Assembly (NCBI GenBank): GCA_048270225.1
Contig: JBLWTG010000001.1
Location: 186,001 to 250,000, forward strand
Origin: Allopusillimonas sp048270225
Lineage (GTDB): Bacteria; Pseudomonadota; Gammaproteobacteria; Burkholderiales; Burkholderiaceae_B
Direction: 5' to 3'
Length of the DNA stretch: 64,000 nucleotides
How positions within the stretch are numbered: position 1 is the stretch's first letter; every line of letters starts with the position of its first letter. Positions 60,145-64,000 of the stretch are shown one piece after another. A program made the translations under genes and the position numbers. The notes under the pieces are model-generated. The model worked only from the letters and a program-made list of their open reading frames with translations. It searched no databases and was not told the DNA's origin.

Positions 60145-61344
60145 CTATGCCGTCGTGGTTGTTGGATTTCCATTGCCGGCGCGCGGCGGTGCGTCGGGTG
60201 CCGCTGCATGGTCACGCGGCCTGCCATAAGGGCGTACAGTCACGTACTTGCTCATGGGCCCGACTTCGCTGTCGCTGCCTCGATAAAGACGCTGTGCGTC
60301 CGCCGGCTCGGGGGTATTGGTTCCAAACCGCTCCACCGTGGCGGCGTGAACCGCTTCCAGCTGCGGATCGGCGCGGAATGCCTCGATGGCTGCGATTTCG
60401 GCCGCGCTGGCGCCGCCTGTCCGCCAGGACTGCTCCAGCACGCCGCAGCATGGTGCGCCGGCCTGATTGCGGCCCAGCGCAATGTCATAGTTGCGTCGCG
60501 AAGCCAGCAGGCCAGGGTAGCAGGCCGTGGCCGCGTCGTCGTAGGTTCGCGCCTTGGCGATGGCGACACGGCTGTCTTCGCCCAGCGGCAGCGCCAGCAA
60601 TCGGTCGAAGTCGCCGGGCACGACGAGCAGCTCGGATCCGCCATAGACCATCTCGCCGCGGTTGTCCGGCGTCAGCGACTGGGTACCGACATAGGTCACC
60701 AGTTGATGGCCTACGCGTACCTTGCCCACACTGAATGTCTGGACGTCTTCCAGGTTTTCCTCCAGTACCAGGCCGAACCGGGCAAGGTGATTGGCGTCAA
60801 GCCGGGCAATGGCCTCGCGCAGGGCGCCAGGGCTGCTGATCTTGATCTGGCCGCGCCCTGCGGTGGCCAGCACCGGTTTGAGCCGCAGCGGCCCGTGTTC
60901 CAGCATGCGCTCGCCCGCACGCTGCGCATCGCGTAGCGAAAAAACCGTGATGCCATCAAGGACGGCCTGGCTGACCAGTCTGCCGAAGGCATGCGACCAG
61001 CCGGCAGGCGCGGTGGCATCGGTCCCAAAGAGAGGGTGCGTAATCGCCTTGGTGGGGAGGAAGGCATGCGGGGCGGCGCCGCCGAACAGATCGGCCTCGC
61101 TGCGCAGTCCCAGGCGCATGGCGTGATCCTCGCCGATGATGGTGTCCGTGGGCAGCAGGTATATCCGGCCCGGGTAGCGGGCGCCGGATTGATGTGTGCC
61201 GCCGAAGTCCATGCCCAGCAGCCGGGCAAGACGACGCCCGAGATCGGCGTGTACGGCGCTTTCGTGCTCCGCTTCCCGCTCCCGGGTGGAATAGACCAGC
61301 ACCGTGCCGGCGCTGGTCTGATGGCTGCGAAGGACAGGGTTCAT
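60145..61344 (-). CDS. DUF3182 family protein (ATP-grasp-like)
   Basis: A 399-residue protein. It shows family features of DUF3182: RIYLLPTDTIIGEDHAMRLG, then LEHGPLRLKPVLATAGRGQI and FGLVLEENLEDVQTFSVGKV, the last resembling the substrate/ATP segments of ATP-grasp ligases. Late segments with Cys-Cys (GAPCCGVLEQSWRTGGAS) are also typical. No function is established for this family. It is directly upstream of an alpha/beta hydrolase gene on the same strand. Confidence 0.82.
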   Translation of the reverse strand: MNPVLRSHQTSAGTVLVYSTREREAEHESAVHADLGRRLARLLGMDFGGTHQSGARYPGRIYLLPTDTIIGEDHAMRLGLRSEADLFGGAAPHAFLPTKAITHPLFGTDATAPAGWSHAFGRLVSQAVLDGITVFSLRDAQRAGERMLEHGPLRLKPVLATAGRGQIKISSPGALREAIARLDANHLARFGLVLEENLEDVQTFSVGKVRVGHQLVTYVGTQSLTPDNRGEMVYGGSELLVVPGDFDRLLALPLGEDSRVAIAKARTYDDAATACYPGLLASRRNYDIALGRNQAGAPCCGVLEQSWRTGGASAAEIAAIEAFRADPQLEAVHAATVERFGTNTPEPADAQRLYRGSDSEVGPMSKYVTVRPYGRPRDHAAAPDAPPRAGNGNPTTTTA

Positions 61345-61374
61345 GTACTCCCGTCTGACGATGTGCCTGTGTAA

Positions 61375-61866
61375 TTATTTTGCGACTTTTACTTTAGGCA
61401 GCGCTTTGAGCTGATCCTTGGTATAGCCGGGCAGTACCAGTTTGTCCTTGGACTGGGTAATTTTGTCATAGGGGATGGCAACATCGCGCGCCCCTACGCC
61501 CAGAAAGCCGCCCGCGCCCACGATGAAATAGGCAGCCTGGCCATCGGAAGACAAAACGACGTCGCTGATATCGCCGATTTTTTCGTCTTTTTCGTTGTAC
61601 ACCGATTTGCCCATGATGTTGTCTTTGACGCTCCAGCCCGAAATGGCCTCGGTTTTTTCATCGGGTGTGGGAGGGGCATTTTCAGCGCCGGCGGCTGGTG
61701 CAGCAGGCGCTGCAGGTGCACCGGTGGCTGCGCCTGGATCCGTTGCACCCTGAGTGCTGGCCGCGCCAGATGAGTCTGCGGCAGGCGCCGGCTGCGTCTG
61801 TGCATAGAGGTTGGAGGCAAACACCATAGGTATTGTGCAGGTGGCAACAGCGATCAGTTTTTTCAT
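61375..61866 (-). CDS. Secreted PRC-barrel domain protein
   Basis: A 163-residue exported protein. Signal peptide 1-22 (KKLIAVATCTIPMVFASNLYA), then a Pro/Ala/Gly-rich linker (residues ~23-70), then a PRC-barrel (~78-150: GWSVKDNIMGKSVYNEKDEKIGDI is the core start; GAGGFLGVGARDVAIPYDKI follows). PRC-barrel proteins of this sort occur in the periplasm of proteobacteria, often stress-induced; their function is not defined. The ATG follows AGGAGAAAGC. Confidence 0.85.
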   Translation of the reverse strand: MKKLIAVATCTIPMVFASNLYAQTQPAPAADSSGAASTQGATDPGAATGAPAAPAAPAAGAENAPPTPDEKTEAISGWSVKDNIMGKSVYNEKDEKIGDISDVVLSSDGQAAYFIVGAGGFLGVGARDVAIPYDKITQSKDKLVLPGYTKDQLKALPKVKVAK

Positions 61867-62075
61867 TGCTTTCTCCTAAAAATGACACGATGTCATATGC
61901 CGGGAGAGCAATTACTGTGCCGCAGCGTGACGACAGGGCGCATCCGGAATGTCCGGCGGCTGGCGGTTGCTGTGGCCGGACAGGCCCGTCCTGTCTGGGC
62001 GGGCACGCGGCTTGCTACAGCTGCGATAACCCGGTGTTTCAAGCCGGATATATACCAGAAAGCAGGGGGTTTTAT

Positions 62076-62291
62076 ATGAAATCGACTAAACGATGCGCAG
62101 CGATGGCAGTAACGGTTGTATTGATGTCCAGTCTGGCAGCCTGTAGCGGCATGTCGCACCAGGGCAAAAGCACAGCAGTAGGCGCTGGCGTTGGTGCGCT
62201 CGGCGGTGCTGTGCTGACGGGTGGTAGCGCGCTGGGCACGGTGGGTGGCGCCGCGGTAGGCGGCATCGTCGGCCACGAAGCTGGTAAATAG
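62076..62291 (+). CDS. Small glycine-zipper lipoprotein (OsmB-like)
   Basis: A 71-residue lipoprotein. Signal peptide with lipobox SSLAAC (Cys23). The mature part is a glycine zipper (GAGVGALGGAVLTGG ... GTVGGAAVGGIVGHEAGK) as in OsmB, a stress-induced outer-membrane protein. ATG 62076 has AGGGGG upstream. A second small stress-type gene follows at 62359 on the same strand. Confidence 0.8.
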   Translation: MKSTKRCAAMAVTVVLMSSLAACSGMSHQGKSTAVGAGVGALGGAVLTGGSALGTVGGAAVGGIVGHEAGK

Positions 62292-62358
62292 TACACATGG
62301 CCAGGGCATGGCCTGAATAAAAACAGCGATATATCGGTTTTTCAGAAGAGGAGTTTAT

Positions 62359-62505
62359 ATGCTTTATACCTTGGCCATCATATTGATTGTTCTTTGGCTG
62401 CTGGGGGTGGTGAGCTCGTACACCATAGGCGGGTTTATCCACATCCTGATTGTTGTGGCGATTGTGCTGGTGCTGATTCGCCTGATCAGCGGCCGCGCGC
62501 CGTGA
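62359..62505 (+). CDS. Small two-helix membrane protein (Lmo0937 type)
   Basis: A 48-residue membrane protein. It reads LYTLAIILIVLWLLGVV, a short turn SSYTIGGF, then IHILIVVAIVLVLIRLI and RAP. This is the pattern of the short Lmo0937-family proteins found widely near stress genes. ATG 62359 has GAAGAGGAG upstream. Function unknown. Confidence 0.75.
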   Translation: MLYTLAIILIVLWLLGVVSSYTIGGFIHILIVVAIVLVLIRLISGRAP

Positions 62506-62741
62506 CCCAGGGCGGGGCAGGCGGCTATCAGCCGCTTGCTCGCCCGTTATGGACGTTTGTTGCGCTTTTATTGCAAGTTATTGATGTGCCTGGGTAATTT
62601 GGAGTAGTTCCCATTTTATCCGACCACTTGTCCACAGATGCGGTGGATAACTGGTGGTGGGTTTTGCTGTTTGCTGTATCCAGGGCATGACCGTCTTGCG
62701 TACAATCCTTGTCTCTGTTCTGTTTTCTCTGACAGGTAATC

Positions 62742-63632
62742 ATGCACGACTACTTTGCCGATTTTTCAGCATTTATTCCCTCCATCGAACTGCTCGCCAT
62801 GAATCTCGTGGTCACGATTCTTATCCTCGGGATAGGGTGGTGGCTCTCATCGGCAGTAGGCCGCACCCTGCGCAAGGCCGCCTCCCGATCGGCGCGCGTG
62901 GATCCCACTATTGTTCCCATGGTCTACACCGTTACGGTGTGGGCAATACGTATTTTCGTCATTCTGGCGGTACTCGCCCGCCTCGGTGTGCAGACGGCCA
63001 GCATCATCGCCGTGCTTGGCGCCGCCGGCCTGGCGGTAGGCCTGGCGCTGCAGGGCACACTGCAGAACATCGCCGCCGGCATCATGCTGCTCATGCTGCG
63101 CCCCTTGCGCGCCGGCGAGTACATCTCGGTGGTAGGCAAGGGCGATGGCACGGTGGCCGAAGTCGGCCTTTTTCTCACCCGCCTGATTCAGTTCGACGGG
63201 GTCCATCTCACCTTGCCCAACAGCGCGGTGTGGGGCAACCCCATCATCAACTACAGCCGCAACGCCACGCGACGGCTGGACGTTGAGGTGGCGGTGCGCT
63301 ACGACGATGATCTCGAGCTGGCCCTGCGCGAGCTGGGCGCGCTCGTCAATGCGAACGCCGACGTGCTGCCTGATCCTGCGCCACAGGTCATGGTCACGCA
63401 ATACAAGGAAAGCACCGCCATGGTCAATATGCGGGTGTGGGTGCCGGCGGGCAAATACTGGGACGTGCGCTTCGACCTGTACCGCAATGGGGTGCAGACG
63501 CTGGCGCGGGCCGGCCTCAAGCTGCCGCTGCCGGTGCGCGAAGTTCAGACCCGAAATATGTCCGAGTTGCCGGCTCCGGCCGAAGCCCGGGCGGACCGCG
63601 CAGCAGGCGCGCCCGACGGCAACGACGCATAA
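62742..63632 (+). CDS. Small-conductance mechanosensitive channel (MscS family)
   Basis: A 296-residue channel that opens under membrane tension in hypo-osmotic shock. Three transmembrane helices in residues ~18-125; the pore helix TM3 is VLGAAGLAVGLALQGTLQNI, with the glycine/alanine packing of MscS. The beta domain follows (RAGEYISVVGKGDGTVAEVGLFLTRL, then TLPNSAVWGNPIINYS). The C-terminal ~25 residues are Ala/Asp-rich. The length is close to E. coli MscS (286). Confidence 0.94.
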   Translation: MHDYFADFSAFIPSIELLAMNLVVTILILGIGWWLSSAVGRTLRKAASRSARVDPTIVPMVYTVTVWAIRIFVILAVLARLGVQTASIIAVLGAAGLAVGLALQGTLQNIAAGIMLLMLRPLRAGEYISVVGKGDGTVAEVGLFLTRLIQFDGVHLTLPNSAVWGNPIINYSRNATRRLDVEVAVRYDDDLELALRELGALVNANADVLPDPAPQVMVTQYKESTAMVNMRVWVPAGKYWDVRFDLYRNGVQTLARAGLKLPLPVREVQTRNMSELPAPAEARADRAAGAPDGNDA

Positions 63633-63656
63633 GGCTGCCTGGCCTGGTCGCTGCGT

Positions 63657-64000
63657 TCAACTGTGATTGGCCAGGCCTTTGAGCTCTTCCTGAATCAGGG
63701 CTGCAATCTCGCGCTGGCGCACTGCCGGCATGCGCTCGGTGATGGCGGTCACGCTGATGGCCAGGAAAGGCTGCCCCTTGGCATCGCATAGTGCGCAGCC
63801 CACGCCCAATGCGCCGCGCACGGCGTAGTTTCCCACCACAGAATAGCCCCGTGTACGCGTATTGCTGACCAGCTGCCGCATGTCGCGCGGGCTCATTCCG
63901 CCATACAGCTCCAGCTGGCCACTGTTTTGCGCAATGATGTCGTCTATCGTCTTGTCATCCAGGCGCGCCAGCAGCGCCATACCTCCCGAACCTACGCCTA
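63657..64000 (-). CDS. IclR-family transcriptional regulator, C-terminal part (runs off window)
   Basis: The effector-binding half of an IclR regulator whose N-terminus lies beyond position 64000. The frame reads, from the edge, GVGSGGMALLARLDDKTIDDII, then RGYSVVGNYAVRGALGVGCALCDAKGQPFLAISVTA, the standard IclR effector motif, and ends ALIQEELKGLANHS. Target genes cannot be inferred from this window. It is convergent with the MscS gene. Confidence 0.88.
   Translation of the reverse strand, partial: GVGSGGMALLARLDDKTIDDIIAQNSGQLELYGGMSPRDMRQLVSNTRTRGYSVVGNYAVRGALGVGCALCDAKGQPFLAISVTAITERMPAVRQREIAALIQEELKGLANHS

Noticed and set aside
1..64000. CRISPR array, prophage or insertion sequence
   Set aside because: No regularly spaced repeats, no phage structural or integrase genes, and no transposase were seen. 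The only repeats are those around the AbiE/AbiF island.

Overview
This window is a GC-rich stretch of chromosome from a betaproteobacterium, most likely a Burkholderiales member of the Alcaligenaceae (the Bordetella/Achromobacter/Advenella group). The basis is the gene order dapA-bamC, cysJ-cysI-cysG and mutS-roxA, the many TRAP transporters, and the organic-acid lifestyle. The genus cannot be fixed from the sequence alone. Most of the window is densely packed housekeeping and catabolic genes. There is no prophage, integrase, transposase or CRISPR array.

Layout, left to right. 1-5.3 kb: a sugar-type ABC binding protein and ATPase without a permease, an Fsr-type efflux pump divergent from an AraC regulator, and an acyltransferase. 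5.4-13 kb: a malonate operon (GntR regulator, malonyl-CoA decarboxylase, enoyl-CoA hydratase homologue, malonyl-CoA synthetase, TRAP transporter in place of the MatC carrier). 13-20 kb: cardiolipin synthase, tRNA-His, a small secreted protein, a YpfJ zinc peptidase, yciO, an M50 peptidase, dapA and bamC. 20-25.3 kb: cysG, cysI and cysJ for sulfite reduction. 25.5-29.1 kb: tricarballylate genes tcuB, tcuA and a LysR regulator. 29.1-33 kb: roxA and mutS.

33-35.5 kb is the only clearly accessory region, a small defence island inserted upstream of mutS. It holds a complete AbiE toxin-antitoxin pair, a structured RNA that looks like the AbiF-associated RNA, and a truncated abiF reading frame. The island is bounded by an imperfect 36-base direct repeat of the mutS start and carries copies of a short dispersed repeat. 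Next comes a four-gene spore-coat-U (Csu-type) chaperone-usher pilus operon (35.5-40.3 kb), polyphosphate:AMP phosphotransferase, and the dctB/dctD/dctA C4-dicarboxylate system with a readable sigma-54 promoter (40.8-47.4 kb).

50.1-57.5 kb holds the most intriguing catabolic locus. A LacI regulator is divergent from a complete TRAP transporter, which is followed by a VOC-fold protein, a RuBisCO-like protein with the catalytic and carbamate lysines retained, and a four-carbon-acid (DUF1537) sugar kinase. This resembles the apionate/3-oxo-isoapionate type of pathway, but the dehydrogenase is missing and an unexplained VOC enzyme is present. The right end carries yggS, a flavin-dependent luciferase-like oxidoreductase, an alpha/beta hydrolase, a DUF3182 protein, small envelope proteins, an MscS channel and the C-terminus of an IclR regulator that runs off the window.
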